Positions 16,665 to 26,561 of a stretch of 64,000 nt of DNA are shown piece by piece (position 1 is the first letter of the stretch; each line of letters begins with the position of its first letter). The DNA is from Sphingomonas oligoaromativorans (GTDB lineage: Bacteria; Pseudomonadota; Alphaproteobacteria; Sphingomonadales; Sphingomonadaceae): positions 248,001-312,000 of the forward strand of contig NZ_JAASQK010000004.1 in assembly GCF_011762195.1 (NCBI RefSeq). The letters run 5' to 3'. Position numbers and translations under genes: made by a program. Under the pieces are notes generated by a model. The model saw nothing but the letters and a program-made list of their open reading frames with translations, was not told the DNA's origin and searched no databases.

Positions 16665-17989
16665 TCCGGCAACTGCCGGTTCTCGCGCAGCACTTCGCCC
16701 GCGAGATAGAGCGAGCCCAGAACCAGCACATAAGGCGGCTCGGTGCGATCGGCATGGCGGCCGATCCAGCGGAGCGCGTCCGCCACGTCGGCGGCGGGGA
16801 GCGCGGTCAGGCCGACCTGCTTGGCCATCGCCGCCAGCTCGGTGGGCGCGTGATGCTCGTGCCCCGGCACCGGCACGGCATGGAGCGTCGCATGGCGTCC
16901 GGCGAAGGCGCGCAGCACGCCCGTCGCATCCTTGTTCGCGAGCAGCCCCATGACGAGGTGCAGCGGCTTTCCCGCCGGCACCGCCGCGCGCAGATGATCC
17001 GCGACAACGCGTGCCGCCGCCGGATTATGTCCGCCGTCGAGCCACAGTTCGGCCTCCTTGGGTAGGAGATCGCGCAACGGTCCGGGGCCGAGCGGCTGCA
17101 TCCGTGCGGGCCACTCCGCCCAACCCATCGCGGCGCGGATCGCGGCCGGTGGCACGGGGAGCGCCGTCTGGTGGCGAAGCATCGCGATGGCGAGCCCGGC
17201 ATTCTCCACCTGATGCGTCCCCGCGAGCCTCGGCAGCGGCAGGTCGAGCCGGCCTTCGGAGTCGCGATAATGAAGCTCGCCGCGATAGGGCGCGGCGTCC
17301 CAGGCTTCGCCGCGCGGGAAGAGCGGCGCGCCGGCCTCATCGGCGGCGGCGGCGACGCGCTCGGCCATGGAAGGCGGGTAGCGCTGGGTGATGAGCGGCA
17401 CGCCGGCCTTGGCGATGCCGGCCTTCTCGGCCGCGATCTGCTCGGGCTTGTCGCCGAGGAAGGCCTGGTGATCCATGCCGAGCTGGGCGATGCCCGTGAC
17501 GGCGGGCGCGGCCAGCACATTGGTCGCATCGAGCCGCCCGCCGAGGCCGACCTCGATCACGCACGCATCCGCCGGCACGTCCGAGAAAGCGAGGAAAGCG
17601 GCCGCCGTCGTCACCTCGAAGAAGCTCGGGCCGATATCGTCGGCGATGTCGAGCACGCGCCCAAGATAGTCCGCGAGCTGCTCGTCCTCGATCAGTCGAC
17701 CCGCCAGCCGGATGCGCTCGTTGAAGCGCACGAGATGCGGGCTGGTGTAGACATGAACCTTGTGCCCCGCCGCCTCCAGCGCCGCGCGCAGGAAGGCGCA
17801 GGTCGATCCCTTGCCGTTGGTGCCCGCGACATGGAAGACGGGCGGGAGCTTCGTCTCCGGGTTGCCCAGCCGATCGAGCAGCGCGCGGACGCGCTCCAGC
17901 CCGAGGATGTCCCGGCCCGGCGAGAGCGCGTCCAGCCGGTCGAGCTGCTGCTGGACCGCGGCATCGTCGGAACGGGCATGATCCGCCAT
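16661..17989 (-). CDS. folC: Bifunctional folylpolyglutamate/dihydrofolate synthase
   Basis: FolC adds L-glutamate to dihydropteroate and then extends folates with glutamates, using ATP. The 442-residue protein carries the Mur-ligase-like P-loop in VAGTNGKGSTCAF and the folate-binding YTSPHLVRFNERIR shortly after. The C-terminal glutamate-ligase domain contains WLDGGHNPAA. It sits 5 bases downstream of accD, an arrangement (trpBA-accD-folC) conserved in many proteobacteria, and is the last gene of that run. Confidence 0.95.
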   Translation of the reverse strand: MADHARSDDAAVQQQLDRLDALSPGRDILGLERVRALLDRLGNPETKLPPVFHVAGTNGKGSTCAFLRAALEAAGHKVHVYTSPHLVRFNERIRLAGRLIEDEQLADYLGRVLDIADDIGPSFFEVTTAAAFLAFSDVPADACVIEVGLGGRLDATNVLAAPAVTGIAQLGMDHQAFLGDKPEQIAAEKAGIAKAGVPLITQRYPPSMAERVAAAADEAGAPLFPRGEAWDAAPYRGELHYRDSEGRLDLPLPRLAGTHQVENAGLAIAMLRHQTALPVPPAAIRAAMGWAEWPARMQPLGPGPLRDLLPKEAELWLDGGHNPAAARVVADHLRAAVPAGKPLHLVMGLLANKDATGVLRAFAGRHATLHAVPVPGHEHHAPTELAAMAKQVGLTALPAADVADALRWIGRHADRTEPPYVLVLGSLYLAGEVLRENRQLPD

Positions 17990-17994
17990 GGGCG

Positions 17995-18849
17995 TCAGGC
18001 CGGGGCCTTCTCCGGCACCAGATAGGCGATCAGCTTCGCCAGCGTCTCGCGGAGCTGGTGGCGATGCGTCACCATGTCGAGCATCCCGTGATCCAGCAGA
18101 TATTCGGAGCGCTGGAAGCCCTCGGGCAGCTTCTCGCGGATGGTCTGCTCGATCACGCGCTGGCCCGCGAAGCCGATCAGCGCGCCTGGCTCTGCAAGCT
18201 GGACGTCGCCCAGCATCGCGTAGCTGGCGGTGACGCCGCCGGTCGTCGGATCGGTCATCACGACGATATAGGGCAGGCCGGCCTCGTGCAGCTTGGCGAT
18301 GGCGACCGTCGTCTTGGGCATCTGCATGAGGGAGAGGATGCCCTCCTGCATCCGCGCGCCGCCGGCGGCGGTGAAGACGATGTACGGCGCCTTCTCGGCG
18401 ATCGCCGCTTCCACGCCCGCCACGAAGGCCGCGCCCACCGCAAGGCCCATCGATCCGCCCATGAAGGCGAAATCCTGCACGCCGACGACCGCCTTGCGGC
18501 CCTCGATCTCGCCCTTGGCGTTGAGGAAGGCGTCAGGCTCGCCGGTCGAGGTGCGCGCCGCCTTCAGGCGATCGGCGTACTTCTTGGTGTCGCGGAACTT
18601 GAGCGGGTCTTCGCGCACCACCGGCGCCGGCAGCGGCGTGTGGACGCCGCCGTCGAACAGCATGTCGAAGCGCTTGGCGGCGCCGATGCGGCCATGATGT
18701 TCGCACTTCGGGCAGACATTCTGGTTTTCCTCATATTCCTTGAGGAAGACCATCGCCCCGCACTTAGGGCATTTATGCCAGAGGTTCTCGGGGGTATCCC
18801 GCTTCGCGATGAAGGGAATCGAATTGCGGACCTTGTCGATCCAGCTCAT
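17995..18849 (-). CDS. accD: Acetyl-CoA carboxylase carboxyltransferase beta subunit
   Basis: AccD pairs with AccA to transfer carboxyl from biotin to acetyl-CoA, giving malonyl-CoA for fatty-acid synthesis. The 284-residue protein has the N-terminal zinc ribbon with Cys27, Cys30, Cys46 and Cys49, then the crotonase-fold domain ([17 protein letters not shown], then [11 protein letters not shown]). Its start overlaps the trpA stop by 4 bases. The partner accA is at 34620-35558 and acpP, fabD, fabG and fabF are at 49-54 kb, so the pathway is spread over the window. Confidence 0.97.
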   Translation of the reverse strand: MSWIDKVRNSIPFIAKRDTPENLWHKCPKCGAMVFLKEYEENQNVCPKCEHHGRIGAAKRFDMLFDGGVHTPLPAPVVREDPLKFRDTKKYADRLKAARTSTGEPDAFLNAKGEIEGRKAVVGVQDFAFMGGSMGLAVGAAFVAGVEAAIAEKAPYIVFTAAGGARMQEGILSLMQMPKTTVAIAKLHEAGLPYIVVMTDPTTGGVTASYAMLGDVQLAEPGALIGFAGQRVIEQTIREKLPEGFQRSEYLLDHGMLDMVTHRHQLRETLAKLIAYLVPEKAPA

Positions 18850-19658
18850 GCCGTAACTCCTACGCGGGCTTCTCGCACCGCCCCTGCCAATATTGCGACG
18901 AGCGCGCGGCCCGCCTCCGGGTTGCCGCCGGCCTTCGCCAGCGCGTCGACGATCGCCGAGCCGACGACCACCCCGTCCGCCACGCGCGCGATGGCGGCGG
19001 CCTGCTCGGGCGTGCGGACGCCGAAGCCCACCGCCACGGGCAGGTCGGTGCCCGCCTTGAGCCGCGCGACGGCGGCCTCGATCGTGTCGGTCGCCGCCTG
19101 CTGGAGGCCAGTGATGCCCGCCACCGAGACGTAATAGAGGAAACCCGAAGCGCCCTCCAGCACCGCCGGCAGACGCGCCGTATCGGTGGTGGGGGTGGCG
19201 AGGCGGACGAGATCGATCCCCTTCGCGCGGAGGGGCGGCCCGAGGGCGGCATCCTCCTCGGCGGGGATGTCGACGCAGATCACGCCGTCGATGCCGGCCT
19301 CTTCAAGGGCTTGCGCGAACCAGTCGGCGCCGCGCGAGAGCATCGGGTTGGCATAGCCCATCAGCACCAGCGGCACATTCGGATGCCGCTCGCGGAAGCC
19401 CTTGGCGATGGCGAGGACGTCGGCGGTTTTGGTGCCCGCCGCGAGCGCGCGGATGTTCGCTTCCTGGATCGCGGGGCCATCGGCCATCGGATCGGTGAAG
19501 GGCATCCCCAGCTCGATCACGTCCGCGCCGCCTGCGACGATGGCGTCGAGGATGGCGGGCGTGTGCGCGGGCGAGGGATCGCCGGCGGTCACGAAGGCGA
19601 CCAGCGCGGCGCGATCCTCGGCCTTCAGGCGTGCGAAGGTGTCGGCGAGGCGGCTCAT
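18846..19658 (-). CDS. trpA: Tryptophan synthase alpha subunit
   Basis: TrpA cleaves indole-glycerol phosphate to indole and glyceraldehyde-3-phosphate and passes indole to TrpB. From ATG 19658 it has 270 residues. The catalytic residues fall at Glu49 and Asp60 ([18 protein letters not shown]), the same numbers as in Salmonella TrpA, which supports this start over the longer reading to 19697. It overlaps accD by 4 bases. The gap to trpB holds a palindromic repeat, which is unusual in an otherwise tight operon. Confidence 0.97.
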   Translation of the reverse strand: MSRLADTFARLKAEDRAALVAFVTAGDPSPAHTPAILDAIVAGGADVIELGMPFTDPMADGPAIQEANIRALAAGTKTADVLAIAKGFRERHPNVPLVLMGYANPMLSRGADWFAQALEEAGIDGVICVDIPAEEDAALGPPLRAKGIDLVRLATPTTDTARLPAVLEGASGFLYYVSVAGITGLQQAATDTIEAAVARLKAGTDLPVAVGFGVRTPEQAAAIARVADGVVVGSAIVDALAKAGGNPEAGRALVAILAGAVREARVGVTA

Positions 19659-19699
19659 GCTGCCCTCACAATGCGCGAACCGTAAGTCGAAATACATGC

Positions 19700-19752
19700 C
19701 CCAAGCGCTGCGCCTGCCGCATGTCCTTCGACTGCGCTCAGGACGAACGGTG
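19700..19752. repeat. Palindromic repeat inside the trpBA gap
   Basis: It contains GCGCTGCGCCTG and then GTCCTTCGACTGCGCTCAGGAC, an imperfect palindrome of the same family as the element at 1231-1312. It lies between trpB and trpA and is non-coding. Confidence 0.7.
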
Positions 19753-19770
19753 AGGAGGGAAGCAGGTTCG

Positions 19771-21003
19771 TCACAGCTTCACTCCCATGCTGTCGGCGAC
19801 GGTGAAGATGTCCTTGTCGCCCCGGCCGGAGAGATTGAGGATGACGACCTGATCCTCGTTCATGTCCCGTGCCTTGCGGACGATGCCTGCGATGGCGTGC
19901 GCGCTCTCCAGCGCCGGGATGATGCCCTCGACGCGACAGCAGAGCTGGAAGGCGTCCATCGCCTCCTGATCCGTGACGCCCTCATAGGTGACGCGCTTGA
20001 TCTCGTGGAGCCAGCTATGCTCCGGCCCGATGCCCGGATAGTCGAGGCCGGCTGAGATTGAGTGCGCCTCGGTGATCTGACCGTCCTCATCCTGAAGCAG
20101 GTAGGTGCGGTTGCCGTGGAGGACGCCCGGACGGCCGCCGGTGAGGCTGGCGGCGTGCTTGTCGGTGTCGAGGCCGTGGCCCGCTGCCTCGATGCCCAGC
20201 ATCGCCACGTCCGCATCGTCGAGGAAGGGATGGAAGAGGCCGATGGCGTTCGAGCCGCCGCCCACCGCCGCGACCAGCAGGTCGGGCAGGCGGCCTTCGG
20301 CTTCGAGAATCTGCTCGCGCGCCTCGGTGCCGATCACCGACTGGAAATCGCGGACCAGTTCGGGATAGGGATGCGGGCCGGCGGCGGTGCCGATGATGTA
20401 GAAGGTGTCGTCGACGTTCGCGACCCAATCACGCAGCGCCTCGTTCATCGCGTCCTTGAGCGTTTGCGCGCCGGACGTGACGGGGCGGACTTCCGCGCCG
20501 AGCAGCTTCATGCGGAAGACGTTGGGCTGCTGGCGGGCGACGTCCACCGCGCCCATGAAGATCGTGCAGGGCAGGCCGAAGCGCGCCGCGACCGTTGCCG
20601 TCGCGACGCCGTGCTGGCCGGCGCCCGTCTCGGCGATGATCCGCTTCTTGCCCATGCGGATGGCGAGCAGAATCTGGCCGATGCAGTTGTTGATCTTGTG
20701 CGCGCCGGTGTGGTTCAGGTCTTCGCGCTTGAAATAGATTTTCGGGCCTTTGCCGGCGGGTGCGTCCTTGCGGAGCGCCTCGGTCAGCCCTTCCGCGTAA
20801 TAGAGCGGGCTCGGGCGGCCGACATAATGCTTCAGCAGCCCCTCGAACTCGGCCTTGAAGGCCGGGTCGGACTGGGCGCGGCGATATTCGCGCTCCAGAT
20901 CGAGGATGAGCGGCATGAGCGTTTCGGCGACATAGCGTCCGCCGAATTCTCCGAAATGGCCGTCAGCGTCAGGCTGGGCGCGAAGCGAGTTGGCGAGTGT
21001 CAT
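19771..21003 (-). CDS. trpB: Tryptophan synthase beta subunit
   Basis: TrpB condenses indole with serine to give tryptophan, with PLP. The ATG at 21003 gives 410 residues and overlaps the trpF stop by 4 bases; the reading to 21195 is antisense-type extension within trpF and is rejected. The PLP lysine is Lys103 in HTGAHKINN, and the phosphate-binding loop VGGGSNAIG is present. The N-terminal [11 protein letters not shown] is typical. Channelling with TrpA is expected. Confidence 0.97.
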   Translation of the reverse strand: MTLANSLRAQPDADGHFGEFGGRYVAETLMPLILDLEREYRRAQSDPAFKAEFEGLLKHYVGRPSPLYYAEGLTEALRKDAPAGKGPKIYFKREDLNHTGAHKINNCIGQILLAIRMGKKRIIAETGAGQHGVATATVAARFGLPCTIFMGAVDVARQQPNVFRMKLLGAEVRPVTSGAQTLKDAMNEALRDWVANVDDTFYIIGTAAGPHPYPELVRDFQSVIGTEAREQILEAEGRLPDLLVAAVGGGSNAIGLFHPFLDDADVAMLGIEAAGHGLDTDKHAASLTGGRPGVLHGNRTYLLQDEDGQITEAHSISAGLDYPGIGPEHSWLHEIKRVTYEGVTDQEAMDAFQLCCRVEGIIPALESAHAIAGIVRKARDMNEDQVVILNLSGRGDKDIFTVADSMGVKL

Positions 21004-21632
21004 AGGCGGTTCGTCGCTTGAAGGAAGGCGGCGATCTTGTCCACATCCTTGATACCGGGCGCGGATTCCACGCCGGAGGAGATGTCGACGAGACGGGCGC
21101 CGGTAGTCCCCACCGCATCGGCCACATTGCCGACATCGAGGCCGCCCGAAAGCGCCCATGGCAGGGGATGCGAAAATCCGTCGAGCAGAGCCCAATCGAA
21201 ACGCAGCCCCATGCCGCCGGGCAGCGCGCCCTTGGGCGTCCTGGCGTCATAGAGGATGCGGTCGGCGGCGCCGCGATAGCGGGCGGCGGCTTCCAGATCG
21301 GCGCGGGTGCGGACGGGGATGGCCTTCCAGACCTGCACGCCGAGCCGCGCCTTCACCGCCGCGACGCGCTCCGGCGTCTCGTCGCCATGAAGCTGCACGC
21401 CGGTCAGCCGCGCGCCCGCCACGGCGTGGTTAAGCAGCGCGTCATCGGGATCGACGAACACGCCGATCCGCTCGACATGGCCCGGTGTCGCGAGCCGGCC
21501 GGCGCGATCGGGTTCGATGTCGCGCGGGCTCTTCGGGAAGAAGACGAAGCCGACATGGCTCGCCCCGCCGCGCACGGCCGCATCGATGGTTTCGGCGGTG
21601 GAGAGCCCGCAAATCTTGGCGCTGACTGGCAT
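21000..21632 (-). CDS. trpF: Phosphoribosylanthranilate isomerase
   Basis: TrpF performs the Amadori rearrangement of phosphoribosylanthranilate. The protein is a 210-residue TIM barrel with the catalytic Cys8 in KICGLST, the general acid Asp in IGVFVDPDD, and the C-terminal phosphate loop [12 protein letters not shown]. It is translationally coupled to trpB. Earlier trp genes (trpE, trpD, trpC) are not in the window, the usual split of the pathway in alphaproteobacteria. Confidence 0.96.
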   Translation of the reverse strand: MPVSAKICGLSTAETIDAAVRGGASHVGFVFFPKSPRDIEPDRAGRLATPGHVERIGVFVDPDDALLNHAVAGARLTGVQLHGDETPERVAAVKARLGVQVWKAIPVRTRADLEAAARYRGAADRILYDARTPKGALPGGMGLRFDWALLDGFSHPLPWALSGGLDVGNVADAVGTTGARLVDISSGVESAPGIKDVDKIAAFLQATNRL

Positions 21633-21698
21633 GGTGGAGCGCGATATAGGCCCGCCTTGCGGTCAGGCCTACCCATTCCTTCTTGGCGAGGCTGAAGC

Positions 21699-22379
21699 TC
21701 AGAGCGTCGCTTCGATCGCGCGGGCGGCGGCGTCCGGGTCTTCGGCCTTTGTGATGGGGCGGCCGATGACCAGCACCGAGGCGCCGCGATCGCGCGCCTG
21801 ACGCGGCGTCACCACGCGCTTCTGGTCGCCGACCACGCCATCCGCCGGGCGGACGCCGGGGACGACGAAGAAACCGTCCGACCAGATCTTCTTCGCGATC
21901 GCCACCTCGGCGCCCGAGCAGACCACGCCGTCCAGCCCCGCCTCGCGGGCGAGGCCGGTCAGGCGCTCGACCTGGCCATGGACGTCGTCCTGCAAGCCGA
22001 TCGAGCGCAGATCATTGCCGTCCAGCGAGGTGAGCATCGTCACGCCGACCACCTTGGTGCCGAGCGGGGCGGCCGCCTTGGCGTCCTCCATCATCGCGCG
22101 GCCGCCGGCGGTGTGGACCGTGACGATCGCGGGCTCCAGCACGGAGAGCGCCTGCATCGCCTTGCCGACGGTGTTGGGAATGTCGTGCAGCTTCAGGTCG
22201 AGGAAGATCGGCAGGCCGAGCGCCGCCATCTCGCGGACGCCGGGGCGGCCGTTGGCGGCGAAGAATTCGAGGCCGAGCTTGATGCCGCCGACATGATGGC
22301 GAACCTTCTGGGCCAGCGCCTTGGCATGTTCGATGTCCGGCGTGTCGAGGGCGACGTAGATGGGGGAGCGATGGGTCAC
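21699..22379 (-). CDS. pyrF: Orotidine 5'-phosphate decarboxylase
   Basis: PyrF converts OMP to UMP, the last step of pyrimidine nucleotide synthesis. The 226-residue barrel shows the catalytic array FLDLKLHDIPNT, with Asp61, Lys63 and Asp66. The C-terminal phosphate-binding region follows RDRGASVLVIGRPIT. Its start overlaps the lapA stop by 4 bases and it is followed after 66 bases by trpF, the lapA-pyrF-trpF order being common in sphingomonads. Confidence 0.96.
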   Translation of the reverse strand: MTHRSPIYVALDTPDIEHAKALAQKVRHHVGGIKLGLEFFAANGRPGVREMAALGLPIFLDLKLHDIPNTVGKAMQALSVLEPAIVTVHTAGGRAMMEDAKAAAPLGTKVVGVTMLTSLDGNDLRSIGLQDDVHGQVERLTGLAREAGLDGVVCSGAEVAIAKKIWSDGFFVVPGVRPADGVVGDQKRVVTPRQARDRGASVLVIGRPITKAEDPDAAARAIEATL

Positions 22380-22702
22380 GATTGAGCCGGGGGTTCCGTG
22401 GTGAGGGGCGCGGTCGGCTGTGCGACCGGATGGGTGGCGGCCATGTCGCCGATGCCGCGCATGTCTGCAAGGGCGCGTTCATGGCTGTCGAGCCGGCGCT
22501 TCAACCGCCAGCGCGTGGCGCGGTGATAGGCGAAGGTGGGCAGGAAGCCCGCGAGGAAGGCGCCGAACACCAGCACCGGCAGCTTGGCATCCACCAGCAA
22601 ACCGCCCCAGAGGTTCACCGTCACCGGCGTCCAGTTGCGCATCGCGAAGATCACCGCGGCAACGGCCAGCACGACCCAGAAGAGCGTTTTCAGAAACTGC
22701 AT
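22376..22702 (-). CDS. lapA: LapA-domain inner-membrane protein
   Basis: A 108-residue protein with two hydrophobic segments (about residues 3-20 and 38-60) separated by NWTPVTVNLWGG, the LapA-domain pattern. A soluble Arg-rich tail follows. In E. coli, LapA works with LapB in lipopolysaccharide assembly control. No lapB is adjacent here. It is the first gene of the lapA-pyrF-trpFBA-accD-folC run, 51 bases downstream of the patatin-related gene. Confidence 0.8.
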   Translation of the reverse strand: MQFLKTLFWVVLAVAAVIFAMRNWTPVTVNLWGGLLVDAKLPVLVFGAFLAGFLPTFAYHRATRWRLKRRLDSHERALADMRGIGDMAATHPVAQPTAPLTTEPPAQS

Positions 22703-22753
22703 AGGCCCGAGCTTATGCGGAAGCGTAATGAGACGCCAGCCTCCCCGGCCGGG

Positions 22754-25069
22754 TTATCCGATCTCGGCCGCCAGCTTGTCGAACAGATCGGGGACATGCG
22801 TGAGCCGGCTGTGCTCCTCGCCCAGAATGGCACGGAATATGTCCCGTTTCAGGCCAGCTATCGCGCCGGGGGGCAGCGAGCGGCCGGCCGGAAGCGTGGA
22901 GGCGACGATGTCGATCATCCGGTCCGCTCCGTGGAGGCGGCCCCAAAGATAGTCGTTCTCGCGATAGACCCGACTGAAGAAGGCGCCGAAGCTGTTGAAC
23001 TGGATGCCCTTGAGGCTCGCTTCCGCGCCGCCCTCACGGATGGCGCGGGCGTCCTCTGGCGAGATGCGGTCCACCTTGATCGGATCGAACTCGTCGAGCC
23101 CTTCGTCCTGGAGCAGCGGCAGCATAGCGATGTCGTAGAAGGGGAAGCCCAGATAGGCGTAGAGCATCACCCGCCGCTCCGCCTTGGGCAGCGCGGTGAA
23201 GGCCTGGGCCAGCCGCTCGTCGGCGCTTCGGTCAAGCGTGGCCAGGTCGCGCGTCTGGGCGAGCCATTCGAGCGCGGCCTCGGGCTGGCCGACCACGATG
23301 CGGGCGGCGGCGCGGGCGGCCTCGTCGTAGAAATCGTCGCTCTGCCGCGCGAGATAGGGGGCGAGGGCGTCGAACAGGCCTTCGCGCATGGTCTGGGCGG
23401 CCTGGCGGGGGACTTCGCCATGCTGCTCCATCGCCTCGATCCGCCGCGCGAGGAAGCGCAGCCGCCTCACCCGGAAGCGGATATCGTGCTGGCGGAAGAA
23501 CAGCACGACCGATTCGGCGACCCGCCCGCCGATCAGCGAATGCGGCGCGCGCAGGCCCCTGGCGACGATGTGTTCCGCGATGGCGTCGCGATAGCTGTCC
23601 AGCGAGGCGGCGGCCGGCCCGGCGAGCGAGTGGAGGAGGACCGCCAGTTCCTCGTTCACCGTCGTGAGCTTGAGATGGCCGTAGGAGGCATAGGCATAGC
23701 CCGCGCCCTTGCCGGCCCGGTCATGCGCCTTGGCGCGCCAGGCGAGCAGGCGGGGCGGCGTCGGCGAATCGAGGAAGAAGGTGGAGCCGAGGGCATCCTC
23801 GATCGTGGCCTCCACCTCGGGGCGGATCGCATCGGTGATCTCGCGCATCCGGTTGATGCGGGCAGAGCGGCCCTCGATCGCCTCCAGATTGTCGCGGATC
23901 GGCTGCTCGCGCGGAATGTCGGACATCGCGCCGAAGATCGTCTGGAAGAAGCCGGGCTGGCTCACCGCGCCGGGGGTGTTCATCCGCATGATCCGGTTGC
24001 CGGGGTGCGGATCGACATAGACGAAGCGCCGGTCGATCTCGCGCCGCGCCGGGCGGTTGCGGAGTGCGTCGACGGCGGGGCGGAAGGGCGCGTTGGCGAG
24101 CACCGAGCCATCGATCAGCGCCGCCGAATCGATCCGCCCGGCCGCCGCCTGCCGGGGGAGCGAGCGGGTGAGGAAGGCGTCGCGCGTCGGCCAGTCGCGC
24201 CCGCGCTCGGCGAGCACGCCGTCCAGCTCGGCGACCGTGAAGGGCGGGAAGGCGCCCGGAAAGCTCGCGGTCGCCCGCGCGGCGAAGGCGAGTTCCGCCG
24301 GATCGCCCAGCCCCGGCCCGCCGTCCGCCCCGGAACGCCCGCGATCGCAGAAGGCGAGCGTCAGGCGATGCTCGGTCTCCACCACCTCGTCCGGCGAATG
24401 GAGATGCAGCCGCTCGGGATGGCCGTGGAAATCGGTGACGGTGACGAACAGGTCCAGCGGCTGGCCCTCTGGCAGGAGCGGCGGGCCGGCCGGGCGCGCC
24501 TCCATGGCGTCGAGCGCATCGAGGATCACGCCCGTGAAGCCGGCGCCTCCGAACGGCGGCTCGAACCAGCGCCCCCGCACGAAGCTGGCGAGCTTGGCCT
24601 TCACCTCGTTGCGCGCGGCGGGCTCGACCGTCTCCTCCAGCCCCGTCTCGCGGCCGGCCAGCGCCCAGGCGATCGGCGTCGCCCACATCTTGGAGAGTCG
24701 CGATCCGGGCCGCGCCTCGGGATCGACGAGCTGCTCCACATCGGCCTTTTCGAGCCACAGGCTGGTGAGCGGCTCCAGCGACTGGCCGCTGCTGATCGCC
24801 TGCGCGAGGAAGATGCCGTTGAGCCCGCCCGCGCTGGCGCCCGCGATGATGTCGACGAGGATACGGAGCCGGATTTCCGCCTCGCCCTCGATCAGCGCGA
24901 GCAGGCGGCGATAGACCTCTTCGCTGGCGCCCTCGGCGGTTTCCCCGGCCGAGAAGGCGCGGCTGGCGCGGGCGAGGTGCCAGATCTCCTTCGTGATGCC
25001 GTGCATATACACGGCAAGGCTGATGCCGCCGTAGCAGACCAGCGCCAGCCTCAGTTCCTTCTCCCTCAT
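22754..25069 (-). CDS. Patatin-related protein with DUF3376-type region
   Basis: A 771-residue protein from ATG 25069 (MREKELRLALVCYGG); an ATG at 25087 would add six residues. It matches the large patatin-related family I know as TIGR03607: an oxyanion region CYGGISLAVYMHG, the nucleophile elbow GASAGGLNG (Ser79 in this numbering) and the dyad aspartate in LIDGSVLANAP near residue 315. This predicts a lipid acyl hydrolase. The long C-terminal half has no assigned function. No signal peptide is seen, so it may be cytosolic or membrane-associated. It is divergent from radA. Confidence 0.85.
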   Translation of the reverse strand: MREKELRLALVCYGGISLAVYMHGITKEIWHLARASRAFSAGETAEGASEEVYRRLLALIEGEAEIRLRILVDIIAGASAGGLNGIFLAQAISSGQSLEPLTSLWLEKADVEQLVDPEARPGSRLSKMWATPIAWALAGRETGLEETVEPAARNEVKAKLASFVRGRWFEPPFGGAGFTGVILDALDAMEARPAGPPLLPEGQPLDLFVTVTDFHGHPERLHLHSPDEVVETEHRLTLAFCDRGRSGADGGPGLGDPAELAFAARATASFPGAFPPFTVAELDGVLAERGRDWPTRDAFLTRSLPRQAAAGRIDSAALIDGSVLANAPFRPAVDALRNRPARREIDRRFVYVDPHPGNRIMRMNTPGAVSQPGFFQTIFGAMSDIPREQPIRDNLEAIEGRSARINRMREITDAIRPEVEATIEDALGSTFFLDSPTPPRLLAWRAKAHDRAGKGAGYAYASYGHLKLTTVNEELAVLLHSLAGPAAASLDSYRDAIAEHIVARGLRAPHSLIGGRVAESVVLFFRQHDIRFRVRRLRFLARRIEAMEQHGEVPRQAAQTMREGLFDALAPYLARQSDDFYDEAARAAARIVVGQPEAALEWLAQTRDLATLDRSADERLAQAFTALPKAERRVMLYAYLGFPFYDIAMLPLLQDEGLDEFDPIKVDRISPEDARAIREGGAEASLKGIQFNSFGAFFSRVYRENDYLWGRLHGADRMIDIVASTLPAGRSLPPGAIAGLKRDIFRAILGEEHSRLTHVPDLFDKLAAEIG

Positions 25070-25178
25070 TGCGGCGGATGGTCGCATGGCGGCCAGGCCC
25101 CCGCAAGAGCGACCTGCGGCTGTTGCGATGTTGGAAAGCGCGGGCTATGTTCCCGCTTCGTTCGAGGGCGGGAGCATC

Positions 25179-26552
25179 ATGGCCAAGCCAGCCAAGCGTT
25201 ATGTCTGTCAGGCCTGTGGGGGCGTTTCCCATCGCTGGCAGGGCCAGTGCGCCGATTGCGCGGAGTGGAACACGCTGGTCGAGGAGGTGCAGGCCGCGCC
25301 CACCGCGTTTGCGGCGAAGCATGACCTCAGGCGCGGCGGCCGGATGCTGGAGCTGGTCGGGCTGGACGCGGACATCGTGCTGCCGGAGCGGACGAAGACG
25401 GGCATCGGCGAGCTGGACCGGGCGCTTGGCGGCGGCCTCGTGCCGGGCTCGGCGACGCTGATCGGCGGCGATCCGGGGATCGGCAAGTCGACCTTGCTCA
25501 TCCAGGCGGCGGCGAAGCTGGCCGAGGAGGGGCTGTCGGTCGCCTATATCTCGGGCGAGGAGGCGGCCGATCAGGTGCGGCTGCGCGCGCGGCGGCTGGG
25601 GCTGGGCAATGCGCCGGTGAAGCTCGGCGCGGCGACCTCGGTGCGCGATATCCTCGCGACGCTGGATGGCGGGCGGCCGCCGGCGCTGCTCGTGATCGAT
25701 TCGATCCAGACGATGCATTCGGACATGATCGAGGGCGCGCCCGGCACGGTGAGCCAGGTTCGCGCCTCGTCGCAGGAACTGATCCGCTATGCCAAGGAGA
25801 CGGGCGCGGCGCTGATCCTCGTCGGCCATGTCACCAAGGACGGCGCGATCGCCGGCCCCCGCGTGCTGGAGCATATGGTCGACACGGTGCTGAGCTTCGA
25901 AGGCGAGCGCAGCCATCAATATCGCATCCTTCGCCCGATCAAGAACCGCTTCGGCGGCACCGACGAGATCGGCGTCTTCTCGATGGCCGAGACGGGGCTG
26001 GGCGAGGTGCTGAACCCGTCCTCGCTGTTCCTGACCCAGCGCGACGAGGGCGTGGCGGGCGCGGTGGTGTTCCCGGCGCTGGAGGGCACGCGGCCGCTGC
26101 TGATCGAGATACAGGCGCTGACGGTGCGGCTGGCTTCGGGCGCGACGCCGCGGCGGGCGGTGGTCGGCTGGGATTCGGGGCGGCTCGCCATGATCCTCGC
26201 CGTGCTGGAGGCGCGATGCGGCCTCAGCTTCTCCTCGGCGGAAGTCTATCTGAATGTGGCGGGCGGCTATCGCGTCACCGATCCGGCGGCGGATGTCGCG
26301 GTGGCGGCGGCGCTCGTCTCGGCGCTGGCGGAGCGGCCGGTGCCGGCCGATGCCGTGGCGTTCGGCGAAGTGTCATTGTCGGGCGAGATCAGGCCCGTCG
26401 CGCATGGTGGCATCCGGCTCAAGGAGGCGGCGAAGCTCGGTTTCGAGCGGGCGCTGATGCCTTCGGCGGGCGCAGGCGAGGTGACGGGAATCAAGGCCAG
26501 CCACTTCCCGTCGCTGGGCAGGCTCGTTGACCATCTGCTGGGGCGTGGCTAG
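25179..26552 (+). CDS. radA: DNA repair protein RadA
   Basis: RadA is a RecA-like motor that helps branch migration in recombination. The start at 25179 gives 457 residues and places the C4 zinc finger (Cys10, Cys13, Cys24, Cys27) at the N-terminus. Walker A GDPGIGKST lies near residues 98-106, the RadA-specific KNRFGGTDEIGVF is present, and a Lon-protease-like C-terminal domain ends the protein. The reading from 25086 adds 31 residues without family support. cvpA follows after 9 bases. Confidence 0.96.
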   Translation: MAKPAKRYVCQACGGVSHRWQGQCADCAEWNTLVEEVQAAPTAFAAKHDLRRGGRMLELVGLDADIVLPERTKTGIGELDRALGGGLVPGSATLIGGDPGIGKSTLLIQAAAKLAEEGLSVAYISGEEAADQVRLRARRLGLGNAPVKLGAATSVRDILATLDGGRPPALLVIDSIQTMHSDMIEGAPGTVSQVRASSQELIRYAKETGAALILVGHVTKDGAIAGPRVLEHMVDTVLSFEGERSHQYRILRPIKNRFGGTDEIGVFSMAETGLGEVLNPSSLFLTQRDEGVAGAVVFPALEGTRPLLIEIQALTVRLASGATPRRAVVGWDSGRLAMILAVLEARCGLSFSSAEVYLNVAGGYRVTDPAADVAVAAALVSALAERPVPADAVAFGEVSLSGEIRPVAHGGIRLKEAAKLGFERALMPSAGAGEVTGIKASHFPSLGRLVDHLLGRG

Positions 26553-26561
26553 GCGCGCTTC

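Noticed and set aside
22382-25324. Plus-strand frame of 980 codons
   Set aside because: Antisense to lapA and the patatin gene and running into radA in another frame; composition is typical of shadows.
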